From positions 12,529,962-12,593,961 of the forward strand of contig NC_134034.1 of NCBI RefSeq assembly GCF_964204645.1: a DNA stretch of 64,000 bases, written 5' to 3'. Each line of letters begins with the position of its first letter. Positions within the stretch are counted from its first letter, which is position 1. The stretch is from Tubulanus polymorphus. Lineage: Eukaryota; Nemertea; Palaeonemertea; Tubulaniformes; Tubulanidae. Shown here piece by piece: positions 1 through 38,345 of the stretch. The translations under genes and the position numbers were made by a program. A model generated the notes under the pieces. That model did not search any database and was not told where the DNA came from. It worked only from the letters and a program-made list of their open reading frames with translations.

Positions 1-199
1 TACGTGTTTTGCAAATGAGACCAAGATATTGTCATTATGATTATGTTTAAACACTGATTAAGACGGCTTGACCAGCCCCTCCCCCACTCCTCCAGCGTTT
101 GTCGTGTCAGAACAGACCACACAACTCGTCCCTGTTCAATCTTAACAAGGTTCAGTTAACATAATTAACCTTATTAGTTTCGAGTTTGGACAGGTATTC

Positions 200-309
200 G
201 TTCCCTGGCTATATTTAAATCGACGCAAAACTGCTCTTGAATTCAGTAGTGACCGCCTGACCGCCACGAGAGGACCATTTCAGTCACGGATCTCAGAGAC
301 GTTGTAGCA
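200..309 (+). promoter_or_regulatory. Candidate promoter and non-coding first exon upstream of lectin gene A
   Basis: A TATA-like stretch (TATATTTAAAT, about 209-219) is followed about 30 bases later by an initiator-like TTCAGTA (about 241-247). The presumed leader ends at a good 5' splice site, GTAAGT at about 310. No coding frame is evident. Assigning it to the lectin gene at 2356 is inference. A second stretch, about 1695-1770, resembles the region upstream of gene B (about 9950-10000) and may be another leader exon. Confidence 0.3.
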
Positions 310-729
310 GTAAGTTTTCTTCATGATAATAGTTAAACACTATATACAGTCCACAGTTAACTAAACCTCAGTATCTTAGGATTAAGAGAGAGAGAGAGAG
401 AGAGATAGGGGTCTGAAACTTTGAAACATTTTTGATCTCAATTCTTTATGATATGATTTCGTTTTTAATCTTTGAAATGTATTTCTAGTTGGTCTTGTTA
501 TCTAGTTCTCCTCAGTAGGTACCGGTATTTTACTATTGCGAAATGGCTTTTTCGTACGCTATATTCTACTCAACTTTCTTGTCATGTTCATTCATTGTTC
601 GACAAAAACAGATCATTTTCTGCACAGAATCATTCATTGTACCCTTTTGGGCCATAGTAACCTTTCCAAAAAATCATCGTTTTTTTTTTTTACTATACGA
701 ATTACTCGATATTTCTGCAATGAAAACAA

Positions 730-1000
730 CTTTTAAAATTGTTTAAATGAATCGGAACCGAATTTCCCAATTATGTATTTCGATTTAAACAAAATACTTT
801 CGGAAACTCAACCGCCGATCACACAACTATGTCTGTACTTCGATTTCCGATTTCAAAATCAAACCCCCCGTTTCGCTCCCAGCAGGTGTGGTGGGTCTGT
901 AAGGGACACTCAATCAGAAAATCAAACGAAATTTACAAACCAAATAAATAACAGGGACAATCCCTATTTTAAGATTAAAAAGATGTGTATTAAAGAGCGT
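730..1000 (+). repeat. Dispersed repeat, copy 1 of 3
   Basis: The core GGTGTGGTGGGTCTGTAAGG (about 885-904) and its flanks recur in the same orientation at about 3917-4037, in an intron of lectin gene A, and inverted at about 9160-9390, between the two lectin genes. Family unknown; probably a SINE or a short non-autonomous element. Nothing else is apparent between 310 and 1690 apart from a short (AG)n run at about 385-405. Confidence 0.6.
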
Positions 1001-1104
1001 GACCGTGACGTCAACAGGTTTAGACTCTATAGATAATGTGCGGTCGTTAGGAAATTTGGAATGGATTTGGACCTTTTTAAGAGAAATTCTACCCCTTTCT
1101 TTGA

Positions 1105-1270
1105 AAAATCCTAGGGACGCCCTTCAACGATTCAGTAAAATTATTTTTAGTTACTAATGACTGACGACCTTCTCATTATCGATAACTTCAACGATTCAGT
1201 AAAATTGTTAATAGTTGTTAATGACGACCTTCTCATTCTCAATAATTTCATCGATTCAGTAAAATTATGA
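1105..1270. repeat. Short tandem repeat, about 60-70 bp unit
   Basis: The phrase AACGATTCAGTAAAATT, or close variants, recurs at about 1126, 1188 and 1251. Between copies are repeats of GACGACCTTCTCATT. This gives roughly two and a half units. No coding function is suggested; a minus-strand reading frame across it is a by-product. Confidence 0.6.
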
Positions 1271-2355
1271 TGAATTACGATATGGTTTGGTTGTAATAAA
1301 GCTCTGAAACGGGTGATCATAATTTTCCTCGTGACTTCGTGCAATTGGGATTGGCTTTGACTCCTATTTATACTTTCTAAGAAATCTCGATTATGCTTTT
1401 GTTTCCATATTTTGGAAAATCCAACAAATAAATCTTTCAACCGATTCAATTTTAACGGAATTTTGAAATATGGTTCAATGCACTTTAAGCCGGGCGCACA
1501 CTAGGCACGTCTTTTCCAGCCCGGCTTTATCATAAAGAGGCCGTTTCGTATGGGCAAGTTCATTGATGTATTCCGTAACCAAAATAAATGGTCGTTATCG
1601 ATGTAATTAATATTCAATTCAACTGCAATCACTCACGCGATTAAAACTTGACTTTAATGAAGATTGTGTGTTCGGGCAGATTTACTCATTAAGGCGCGTC
1701 GATCTTAGGATTAGTAGTTGTCAGTTTGGTTTCGGCGAGCTTCTCACAGAGTCTCAACTCCGCTCACAATACGGTTTGTCTACTGAACGAATAGTTGATT
1801 TTCTATTAATTAATTTTTCATAAATAAACTAAACATTCTAGGCGACATATTAGCTCGTGAATAAAAGAAAACGAAATTTCTGAATTGATTTGATTCCTCG
1901 TTATTTCACTGCATTTAGGAATCTTGTAAAAAATTGTTCACTAATTGTTGTTTGTTGAAAATATTTCGACTCCTAAATGTTTCAGTTAATTTTTAAATCG
2001 ATTGAATAAGAGGAACTGCATCATTTCGTGAAAACGTAAAGCTAGCGACTAATTTACAGACTTGACCTTCATTTAGGAAAGTTCAAGGTTATTTTTTACC
2101 GGGATGTCGCCGGAAGTAATGATCAGGATGTACCGATTTTCCACCGGGAGAACAAATCGGTCGAAGTTAATTGCCGGATCAGATTTCATTTATAATTAAT
2201 TGCTTGTGACTGCACGTCCACCACCAGTGAATTCTTCACTCAAAAAACCTTTTTTTAGAAATATTGCCTTCAGCGTTTAAAATCGATGGCGACGAACGGA
2301 TATCAGACATGCGATAAACGATGAATGTTTTTTTTTTCCAGGGATAATTACAGAA

Positions 2356-7611
<5,256 letters not shown>

Positions 7612-7704
7612 AAGAAAAGTCTGTAAAATAATTCAAGAATACTTCACCCTAGAGTGTGACCGAAACATTTGAAACATAATTTGAAAACTCCGAAAGAACT
7701 ACCA

Positions 7705-7810
7705 CCAAGGAGTGGGCCACCTGTTTTGTGGGTCATCTGTATTGTGGGTCACCTATCTTGTGGGGCACGTTTTGTGGGTCACCTTTCTTGTGGGTCACCT
7801 GTTTGTAATG
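7705..7810. repeat. Short tandem repeat based on GTGGGTCACCT
   Basis: GTGGGTCACCT and variants recur about every 16-20 bases just 3' of the gene A stop codon, so they may lie in its 3' UTR. The rest of 7810-9160 is AT-rich, and I see no gene in it. Confidence 0.6.
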
Positions 7811-9159
7811 GTCGGCTCAGGGAGAATTTTACTAAAACGTATTAATGGAAAATCGCTATACAAGATATTTCATATACTTTTATATCTTTATCATCTTTTC
7901 TATTCATACTAATAATTATCTATTTCAGTTTATTCACGTTAAAAAAAAACTATATTAGTTATTGGTGTGTCTATGGCGTGATGTATGAAACAATCAACAA
8001 AAATAATTAATAACTCATTCCTAGTTTAGTTGTCGTGTGTTTTTCTTACCTAAGTTTATAGAAATAACAAGTTTGTTAATGCATTGTCAAACATAAAACA
8101 AGATCTTACTACGATTGGCATACACCTCAACATAGAACATCAGATATCGAAATCCTAAAACAACTTACTGCAGATCGTGAGCAGTGGTGACATTAAGTAC
8201 ACGACATCTTGGCGCAGCGGCGCTTGCTGATGTAACCGGTGATGATGATGCATTATTTCTACTATATTGCATATTTTCTTTACTTTCTTTGTATCAATAT
8301 TTTTAGTTTTCTTCAGCTTTTCAATTGTGGTCGGATTTACTTTGCTTATATACATTGTTGTTCTTCGCCAAAAGATATTGTGTAATTTATAGAACTTATA
8401 TTCATATTTAAATTATAGAGTTCTTCGACATTTATTTTATGAAATTCAGTTGATCTAATTAAAAAAAACAATAAACTACATACACAATTTGAGTTAAGCT
8501 TTTCTTTATATGAGGCGTTGCGTGATTTTTTAGTTCAATAGTTTAGGAAGGGCAGAAGTAGCTAGAAATGGAACCAATGTATCCAAGAAAAATGAACTGG
8601 GGTTGGGGCTGGTTTTAACATCAATTTCACTGGTAGTAGTAGTTTGGGAACGACAGAAGCAGTTGGGCTTTTCAAGGAGCACGACTTAACAACAAACGCA
8701 TCCAAGCTTAATGAACCGGGGGTTGGAGTTCTATAAACTGGTTTCAACATCGATTTCACGGAAGAATGGAGGTCTCGATGCTGTTTTTGAATAACTATTG
8801 CTGGTTTTCCAGTTTGAACGGACTAGATCTCACCAGGCGCGGATACAGGGGGCCTTGGGTGCATATCCCTCTTGGAAAGTTTCCGTCATATGACTTATTT
8901 TCAGGTTTTCAACGCTACATTTAAGAATACATGGCAATAGTTATATTTGGGAGTACATCTTAAAATCATTATACTGCGAATTTTGTTAAACACAAAAAGA
9001 GATATCCGTGAACAAGCAAGAAATACACTATTCAATGTTCTTAAGAAAGAACTAACAGCAGAGCACTTATGAAAATCCTGGATCCGCCGCTGCACTTACT
9101 ACCGTTCTACAGAAAACCATAGTCATTCTCCTAAACAGTAGTCTCACTTCCTATATTTT

Positions 9160-9390
9160 TTTTTTTTTTTTTTTTTTGTAAATTTCGTTAGATTTTTTGA
9201 TTGAGTGTCCCCTACAGACCCACCACACCTGCCGGGAGCGAAACAGGGGGTTTGATTTTGAAATCGGAAATCGAAGTACAGATATAGTTGTTTGCTCGGC
9301 GGTCTAATTTACAGAATTTTTTTAAAATCGAAGTACATAATTGGAAATTCGGTTCCGGTTCGTTCAAACAATCTTCCAAGCAGTCTGAAC
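9160..9390 (-). repeat. Dispersed repeat, copy 3 of 3 (inverted)
   Basis: The reverse complement of the 730-1000 element, including the core CCCACCACACCTG at about 9220-9232. A poly-T run of about 20 bases (about 9158-9178) marks one edge; on the complementary strand this would be an A-rich tail. Confidence 0.55.
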
Positions 9391-9565
9391 CGGCAAGCGA
9401 TTGATTGGGGTGAATTTTTCTGGCTGCCTAATTTAATACATCAAGATTTTGGAAATAGCTAATTACAAGGTTGAAGATGATTGTGTCCATTTTTATATTT
9501 TTTTGGTCGTTTTCTACGTGTAAATAGTCCGATAGTTTATTGTGGTTTTTTCTCACTTCCTATAT

Positions 9566-9603
9566 TAACGGTGACTCGTGTTCGCATTCTCTGGAAGCAG
9601 CGT
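9566..9603 (+). pseudogene. Relic of an F-type lectin exon
   Basis: The stretch reads N-G-D-S-C-S-H-S-L-E-A-A and matches the first exon of lectin domain 3 in genes A (about 6430-6465) and B (about 14540-14575) almost base for base. There is no continuing frame and no nearby splice site. It is probably what remains of another copy, or debris from the unequal exchange that made the tandem pair. Confidence 0.6.
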
Positions 9604-10281
9604 TTTAGTTTTTTCTCGCACCGTCAAAAGGAACCCCTCTCGATTTTCTCATGAAACTACTTTTCAATTTCATGGACTCTGGTTTACTATAGGAAATCAT
9701 ATATAATTGTCCTTTGATTTCGAGCTCAGGACAAACAGCAATCTTTCAACCGCGACGAGACAATGAATGACATTTTAAAACACGGTTCAAATGTACTCTT
9801 TTTTCGGACGTTTCTCACGGACGAGTTCTTTCATAAAGATAGTAATTAAAGAAAATAAGACGCCTCTCGTTGTCATTATTGTTTAATTTTTCACACGGTC
9901 AATACTAGACCTCACAATGACCCAACGAACGAACTCGTGTTGAGACAGAGATCTTGAGGATTGGTTGTCAGTTTGGTCGAAGAAGTTCTCAGGGTCGGTA
10001 CCAGCACTTTGCTCTGAATCGGGTTTGCGTAAAACTACAGGTAATGAAATTTCCTAATTCTTAGTTCAATGATTGATAACATAATCAATAATTATTAAGT
10101 GAAACTGGAAATTACTGGATCCATTCGGAAAAAAACTTTGTATTAGGTCGAGTCTATTCTATAGAAAATCCGTCCATGATCGCATTAGGGAAACAAACAA
10201 TAATAGTCTTCGTTAGAGTTCCTTAAAATCAGAAATTCTATAAACGATGCGTGTTTCTTTTTTTCAGGAATAAATACAGAA

Positions 10282-11560
10282 ATGAAGCTTCTTGATTTAG
10301 TTGTGGTTTCGTTGTTACTGGCAGCAGCAGCAGCAGCAGGTAAGATTTTCTCTTAAAGATACGATTCATCTGCGTTATAACATTTTTCCCTTTATACTTC
10401 CAAACTTAAGTTTTATAAAAGGATGATAATAATGTGCGCTCAATCTTCGTCGAACTTTTTACTTAAAAAAAATAATATTGGTAGAAGTATCGAACCCATT
10501 CTATAATAATACCAATTTAATGGAAAACGCCGTTGACCATAGGTACAGTGAAAAGAGTGCTAGAAATGAAAACTCCGTGCGCCACCAGCTATCCCACATA
10601 GATGGCGTGCGTATCAGTCCTTAATCAATGAACTTTCGGTTAGATTTATAGCTTCATCAGAAATTAGAAAAATTGCTCCTCTTGATAAACTCAGATGATC
10701 TTTAGGTTCATGTGAATATGAATCACCATTCAAAGAAGATTTGCGATATTATGCATAAATGTTTATTGCATCTGAGAAGAAAATCGGGAGTTGTTGTCTG
10801 AATGCACACTAGCGAACCTGGTGGATCCTCGGTTGCCACAAGTGGAATCCTCGATTGCCACAGTCGAACGTAGAGTCCTCATTGACTTTCTATTAAATAT
10901 TATTACAATCGCTCATCCCAGTAACTGAACAATGTATGTTTCTGCATCAACAAATGCTATTCGACTGTTCATCGTTTTTTTTTGCGGGTACAGTTACCAC
11001 TTGGTTTGGTCCACGAAGTTGTTACAGCCTGTGGGCTCTGTCACTGCACCCTCGCATGTCGATGTAAACAGTGCTTTATATTTTTCTATTGTTATCTTTA
11101 AATGAAAAGTGAATGATAATAATGAACTCTTTCGACATTGACCTCGTAGAAGAAACCGGGATAAAGAAATGTGAATTGGCAGTTCCGCATTCGCATGAAC
11201 GTGTTCGCACTGAATTCGCTTAAACGTGTTCGCACCGAATTCGCCTAAACGTGTTCGCACCGAATTCGCCTAAACGTGTTCGCACCGAATTCGCCTAAAT
11301 GTGTAAGACCTCGGTCTCCCGAATCGAATAGCAGGCGAACTATACAGCAAAGCAATTCGTCTAATATTTATTAGTCTGGTCTCTGTATTTGTGTCCGTCA
11401 CAGAAGACTTATTTCATAATGTGCTCAACTCGCATGGTTGGTTGGTTGGTTGGTTGGTTGGCTGGCTGGCTGACTGACTGACTGACTGGATGGTTGATTT
11501 GATTGATTGATTGTTTGTTTGATTGATTGTTCGTTTGATTAATTGATGTATTAATTGATG

Positions 11561-11611
<51 letters not shown>

Positions 11612-14600
11612 GTATTGCAGCGATTGACGGTGGTTATTCCGATTGGACAAAGTGGAATCCTTGCTCGAAAACCTGCGGAGGTGGAACTCAGAAACGAACT
11701 CGTACGTGCACCAATCCAGTCCCAGCAAATGGTGGCAACCAATGTACTGGTCCTAGTGAGGAAACACGTGACTGCTACAAACAACCGTGTCAAGGTGATT
11801 ATGAAATTGGGCCCTGCATCTGAGGATGTAGTTTACATACTGTCTCACGGGTGAATCCAGACGAGAGCGCACGGAGCAGCTTTACCCCGTGCCTTTGTGT
11901 GTGTGTGTGTGTCTATTCTACTACAAGTTATAAGTTCTACTACAAGTTAAAACTCCCGAGGCCAGTTTTAACAGGTATCTACAGGTATTAACTTTAACCT
12001 GCGGGTTAACTCAATTCATTTTCTATTGAGTTAACCCCCGGGTTAAAGATGATACCGGTCTATAAAAACGGGCCCTGGTTTTTGTGTAGTTCCTCGTCAC
12101 CGCCGTCAGTTATAAAATACACTTGTTTCTCTTATTCCGAATAGTAAATGGTGGTTATTCCGTGTGGGGAACATGGTCCGAGTGTAGCAGTTCGTGCGGT
12201 GTAGCGTTCCGGACTCGGAAACGGACCTGTACGAATCCGACTCCGAGCGGATGCGGTGGAGATTGTTCAATATTCGGACCCGACATCGAGAAACAAGAAT
12301 GCGCGAGAACATCCTGTCCAGGTATTAATCTAACTTGAAAATGTTTGAAGTCGTTTCATGAAAATAGGTTTAACATAAGTCTCGGCATTAATTCAATTCT
12401 TAGTCCCTTTGTCCATGTTTAAGTTAAAACTGAACTAAATTCACCATCTTTCATTGGACTAGTTGGTACTGACCATTGTTCATGTAAAAATCTAGCGACA
12501 AAATGGTTTATATTTGACGAAAATGATACTTCATAATATTGTAGTCGTTGTTGATACTGCCGGTATGACCGCTACACAGAGTTCGACTGACTTTAATGGT
12601 GACGCGTCGCTTGCTGTCGATGGAAACGAAAAGCCAGATTATTACACCCCTGACAGTAGCTGCAGCCATACTGACGACAAATCTAAAAACTGGTGGCAGT
12701 TAGATCTGGGCGGTGAACGACCCGTATCGGAAGTGACGTTGGTCAATCGTCTGAAATTCTGTGAGTAACACGTCCTTTAACGTTTCAGACACACTTCATA
12801 GCGAGAAAACAATGATTTCTCGCTAAAATATTTCTTTTCACATTTCTAAACTCGAAAAAACTTAGCATGACCCCAATCAACTAACATATAAAGCCTCTCT
12901 TACTGTCGAGTTAGTTAGAGAATTATTTGAGGATGCTTTGTTTTTTTAAACGTGTCTGTTCTTCTATTTTCTGTTTAAGCTGAACGCCTTCAATCGTTCA
13001 AGATTTATGTAACTAAAACGGTGCCAGGCGACTACAACAACATTGCTGCTGAAAATATGTGTGGCGAACAGGGAGCTGTTGCTGTAGGACCTCGTCAAAC
13101 TTTCAAATGTCCGAAAATGACCGGAAGATACGTCATAGTCGTGCGGACGACGGTTGGAGTTTTGACGCTGTGTGAAGTGCTGATCAGTGAAACAATTGGT
13201 ATGTACCTTGAGAGTCAGAGAACAGCAGGGGCACGTATTGGATTCCATTGACAAGAGTGATTATTTGTAATACAATATTATTGTAGGGAACAAAAATCCA
13301 CCATCAGTTCAGGAGTGTTTGAAATATGCTGGAAAGACATTTTTGTACGAGGTCACTTTTATAAATTTTGTTAAGAGCTTTGAGGGTCTTTTAGTAAACC
13401 GCTTATAGAAGATACATTTGTATGATTATCCCTGTCATTATCTTATCGTTATCATTATCATCAAAATTATCCCTATCATTATCATTATCCGTATCAATAT
13501 CATTATCATTATCATAATGACTGAATAAAGAGTCGGTTCTGTGCAAAAATTAATTTGTACGAAGATCAATTTCACGCGATTTTCAATTGTAGAAACGTTG
13601 GACTTACGAGGCAAAAAGACGTATCAGAGTAATGGTTTAATCGAAGGAGGTGTGTCCGACCGAGCTGTTGACGGTATCGAAAACCCCGACTGGTACGGAG
13701 GAAGTTGTTCTCACACCGGTCCACCTGCTCAGGGTAGCAAACTCAGCTGGTGGACCGTCGACCTCGGGGCAACCTATGACGTCACTGATGTCTGGGTCAT
13801 GAACCGTAAGGATTGTTGTAGTAAGTATGACTCAGTTGGGAATGCATTGCGGGGCGCATTGTGGGGGTAGTCATTATAAGCAACATCAAGCTAATACAAA
13901 GCTAACCAATATTAAGCCGTTGGGTCCAACAGTTTTCGTATTGATTATTTTACAGGTGAACGCTTGAGAGACTTTAAAATATACGTGACGGACAAACAGA
14001 TAACAAGTGAACAGCCCAATTCGCTAGTTTGCGCCTCCCAGGTAAAAAGTATCGGCGCCGGTGAGTTGAAGAGGTTCCGATGTAAAAACGGAAAACTGGC
14101 AGGTCAATTCGTGACTGTGATGACGACAAGCGGTGAAGTGTTGACTCTTTGCGAGGTTCGTGTGGCTGGAACTTTGAAACTACAACCTGCAGGTTAGTAG
14201 TATTCACTTTTACCGTCAGCTTACAACCAAAATCATAGTTGAGGCGATCATTATTTTAACGACCTTTCAAAATGACGACTTACACTTTGTTTAGTGAATA
14301 AGGAGAATGAATGGGAGTCAACAAGGCATTTTAAGTGATGACTTTAAAGGGATGGTACTTGCTGTATGGTCATATCATCATCATCATCATGTTTGCAAAA
14401 CGAACATCTATTTTTCGTGTCTTTTTGTAGCGCCGATCGATTTGAGAGGAAAACCAGTTGAACAAAGTTCAATAGACCAAATCGATAAAGGTGATCCTAA
14501 AAAAGCGATTGATGGTAACGAAGATACCGACTACCTTAACGGCAACTCGTGTTCACACACTCTGGAAGCCCCGGTCAACTGGTGGAAGATTGATCTCCAA

Positions 14601-15233
14601 CGGGAATTCGTAGTGACTAGTGTTACAATAGTAAACAGAGCTGATTGTTGCAGTAAGTAATAATCCTGATACCATTTCTATAGCAAGCCTGACAAGAACG
14701 GTGGGTGCAGGAAACTATGGTTTTGATCGTTGGAGCCCTAAAAGATTTTCCCTCACCCAACCCCTCTACGTATTCGTGAACAAGTACAAACGTATTAAAA
14801 AGGTTAATTTTGAATTGTCCTCATTGAAAAAAAAGAAGTTTACCGAATATTTAGAGTTTAACTTTAACCCGAAATTCGTGACTATTCGTGTTTTATGTTG
14901 AAGAACCAGTAAGATCTAGAAGCAGCATTTACATCTTTGTCCTTTCAATCGTATATATGTTTCCATTTCACCCAATCAATATCAATTTCTATTTCTTCAG
15001 GTGAGAGACTGAATAATTTCAAGATTCTTGTGTCCGCGACTCCATTCGATCAAACAGCTAAGTTCACGCAAGATCAAGTATGTCACTCGAATCCAGGTGT
15101 TGTCGCTGCTGGAGCCAAAGTAGAATTTACTTGTCCGGCCAATTTGAGAGGAAGATACGTCGCCATCAGAACGGAGAGCGGAACCTACTTGACTCTTTGC
15201 GAGGTCTTTGTCAAAGGGTCACCCATTTTGTAA
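10282..15233 (+). CDS. Secreted TSP1 / F-type lectin protein, tandem copy B
   Basis: Nine coding exons: 10282-10339, 11621-11794, 12145-12321, 12545-12760, 12980-13198, 13593-13820, 13956-14192, 14431-14652, 15001-15233. They sum to 1764 nt (587 aa), with the same phases and domain order as copy A. The signal peptide begins [16 protein letters not shown]. The TSP1 exons are almost identical to those of A; one visible change turns WNSC into WNPC. In lectin domain 1, GSSCSHT becomes TPDSSCSHT, and this domain again lacks the CC pair (NRLKFSERL). Domains 2 and 3 keep NRKDCCSERL and NRADCCSERL. Intron lengths differ from A mainly through microsatellites and in the last intron. A candidate leader exon ends at about 10040 with donor GTAATG. 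Function as for copy A, by family only. Confidence 0.88.
11198..11300. repeat. 25-bp tandem repeat in intron 1 of gene B
   Basis: About four units built on CGTGTTCGCACCGAATTCG with a 25-bp period. Copy A has no equivalent in its much shorter intron 1. Confidence 0.8.
11434..11616. repeat. GGTT / GACT / GATT microsatellite ending at a splice acceptor
   Basis: A compound tetranucleotide tract: GGTT first, then GGCT, GACT and finally GATT. It runs into the acceptor at 11615-11620. It corresponds to 2565-2633 of copy A but is nearly three times as long. Confidence 0.85.
11959..12078. mobile_element. Palindromic MITE family 1, copy in gene B intron
   Basis: Same element and same intron position as 3449-3563, with the same central GGTTAACTC/GAGTTAACC arms, so it was inherited through the gene duplication. 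Confidence 0.75.
13425..13520. repeat. ATTATC-type microsatellite
   Basis: Repeats of CATTATC and variants in the intron between lectin domains 1 and 2 of gene B. The matching intron of A instead holds unrelated unique sequence. Confidence 0.75.
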
Positions 15234-15286
15234 AGTCCGTAAAATGGTTTTTAAGACTACTAGACCGTAGAGTGTTAAAGCCCGCT

Positions 15287-15292
15287 AATAAA
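15287..15292 (+). terminator. Candidate polyadenylation signal of lectin gene B
   Basis: AATAAA lies 54 bases after the TAA stop of gene B, a normal place for a short 3' UTR. From here to 16979 I see no gene: the stretch holds a (GGCGGTATA) motif repeated near 15780-15920 and a short tandem repeat at about 16525-16700 built on CAGCGCTTACTGC, which may belong to the PAR-3 leader. Confidence 0.5.
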
Positions 15293-16979
15293 GAATAGCC
15301 GAAACATTCAACATCATAATTTTTATAACCAATTCAAACTTTCTGTTTAAAACCGTTCTGTATGCTCAAGATATCGCGAGTTTTCAAAAAAGTTGAAAAT
15401 CGAATTTCGAGGTTTTGCTAAATCTTTTTGGATTTATATATGTGGATGATATCACTACTGTTCAATCTCAGGGTGAATCTAATTTCCATAACCCTTCACT
15501 TGATCTGATTTACTTAACATAGGATATTTCCATACAGTTCGAGATTTTTATTTTCTTTTCATTAACTATATCTACGATCTATGTTAGTCTGAATATCTTA
15601 AATCGGTTATTACTGTAATCTATTAGGTCAAACAATTATTAGAATAATCAATATCGATAATTCCTTTCGTGTTTTCGTGAGTTTTCTTCGTTCCAGTTTG
15701 GAAATTACTAGTTTGTTAACACATTTTAATTTTACTATTGCACATTTTCTTTACAAATTTGTTTGGTCAATCCCCATGATTATACCGCCCACATCGGCGC
15801 AGAACGATTTTGGCGGTATAGGAAGAATGGCGGCGGTATATCGGGGTTGTTTTATTACTTTTTTTAGAAAACCTGGCAGTAGGCGGGGTGGCGATAAATG
15901 AGAGGGCGGTATATCGGGGGTTGACTCACGGTATTTTCATTTTTTTTTATAGATATTCAATTGTTTGTTTGTTTCTCACTCGTGTTGTTGCTTACCAAAC
16001 ATAAACATTGTGTAAATTGTACTTCACGTTAGCGAAGGTTAACGTAGACTTTTGTATTTTACAATAATCGATCAGTTCCTCAAGGCATAATAACGCAAAA
16101 AATGACCCGGCCGACCAGGAGGAACAAGTATCATGTCTTAGCCTAAATTTAATAAATCAAGTACAAACACAACTTTTCTTTTATGGTCGTTACTCTGAAT
16201 TTTTGTCCGATATGAATTAGCCGGGGCGGAACCCAGGCTATCAGAATTTTTCAAAGACTTCCCAGTAGTCGGTGTCAATAATCTTGAAAGATCACCGAAG
16301 AGTGGATGTATTAGGATCGTAGCTATATCGGCATGAAGCGAGGATGCTCGAGACGATATCGGTCGGCAGGGTTTTGTACGGCCAATCACCGCCGGCCCGC
16401 ACGGCAAGCCGAATCAATTGGTCGTGTGTAAAGGCCGTGTGTATGAACACGTATCTGGAAATCTCTCTTCTCACCGCCATAGACTGTGATTACGACACAG
16501 ATGTCTTGTCTTGTCGCAATCAGCGTCTATTTCAATCAGCGCTTACTGCGGCATGCGAATTCTCTCAGGAGTCGAAAAAGAAGTGGCGACACTAAACGGT
16601 CGATTCAGTCAGCGCTTACTGCTGCATGCGGTGTCGAAAATGGTGGCGACACTAGACGGCCGGTTCGCATAACGCATACTGCGGCACGCGAATCCCCAGT
16701 CAGCCAAGTCGTTCATGTTGACATTCGTGCGTATATCTCTACGCGTACTATTCAGTTCGGGGAAGCCCTCTTATTAATAATCAATTAAACCCGTCGTTAA
16801 TTAGTCCCCGTTCATCGAAACGATACGTAACCGTCCCAGGATTAAACTGCAATGTTTCAGCTTTCGGTGGATATACGGATTTACCAGATACACATGGATT
16901 AAAGTATCAGATGGATTAGTCATCCCTAGCCCTCAGTCATTACTCTGCTGGGTGTGTTTCAGCACTCTGATGTTGTTAG

Positions 16980-37893
<20,914 letters not shown>

Positions 37894-37914
37894 TACGTAT
37901 ATTCATCATTACTA

Positions 37915-38345
37915 AATAGTATCCATTTCCACGGTTTCTGGATCCAATTCCACAGTTCTGGATCCATTTCCACAGTTCTGGACCCAGTTCCACAGTTCTG
38001 GACCCAGTTCCATGATTACTGAACCCGGTTCCACAGTTGCTGGACCCAGTTCCACATTTCTGAGTTTAAAATCTTGAAAAACGTTGGTAATGAACTATTA
38101 TTGATTCTAACTGTGGCCAAGTCGAAGTCTACAGAAAACTGTTGAACTTCGTTCTCGGACTAAAACTGCGTTTCTTTTAACTGTTGAACTTGGTTCTCGG
38201 ACTAAAACTGCGTTTCTTTAAACTGTTGAACTTGGTTCTCGGACTAGAACTGTGTTTCTTTAAACTGTTGAACTTGGTTCTCGGACTAAAACTGCGTTTC
38301 TTTAAACTGTTGAACTAGGTTCTCGGACTAGAACTGTGTTTCTTT
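37915..38345. repeat. Two minisatellites in the PAR-3 3' flank
   Basis: 37915-38065 has about seven CCAGTTCCACAGTTCTGGA units. 38105-38345 has about five units of roughly 42 bp built on GTTGAACTTGGTTCTCGG. Both probably lie in the PAR-3 3' UTR; ATTAAA at about 38472 is a possible poly(A) signal. From 38.5 to 41.6 kb I see no convincing gene. Confidence 0.8.

Noticed and set aside
8155-9095. Several 60-70 aa frames between the lectin genes
   Set aside because: Low-complexity or repeat-derived, no homology recognised, no splice-compatible neighbours.
16138-16480. Two overlapping minus-strand frames with protein-like stretches (GGDWPYKTLP) upstream of PAR-3
   Set aside because: No recognisable family, no clear splice sites, and the region overlaps the likely PAR-3 5' flank. 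Could be a decayed element fragment.
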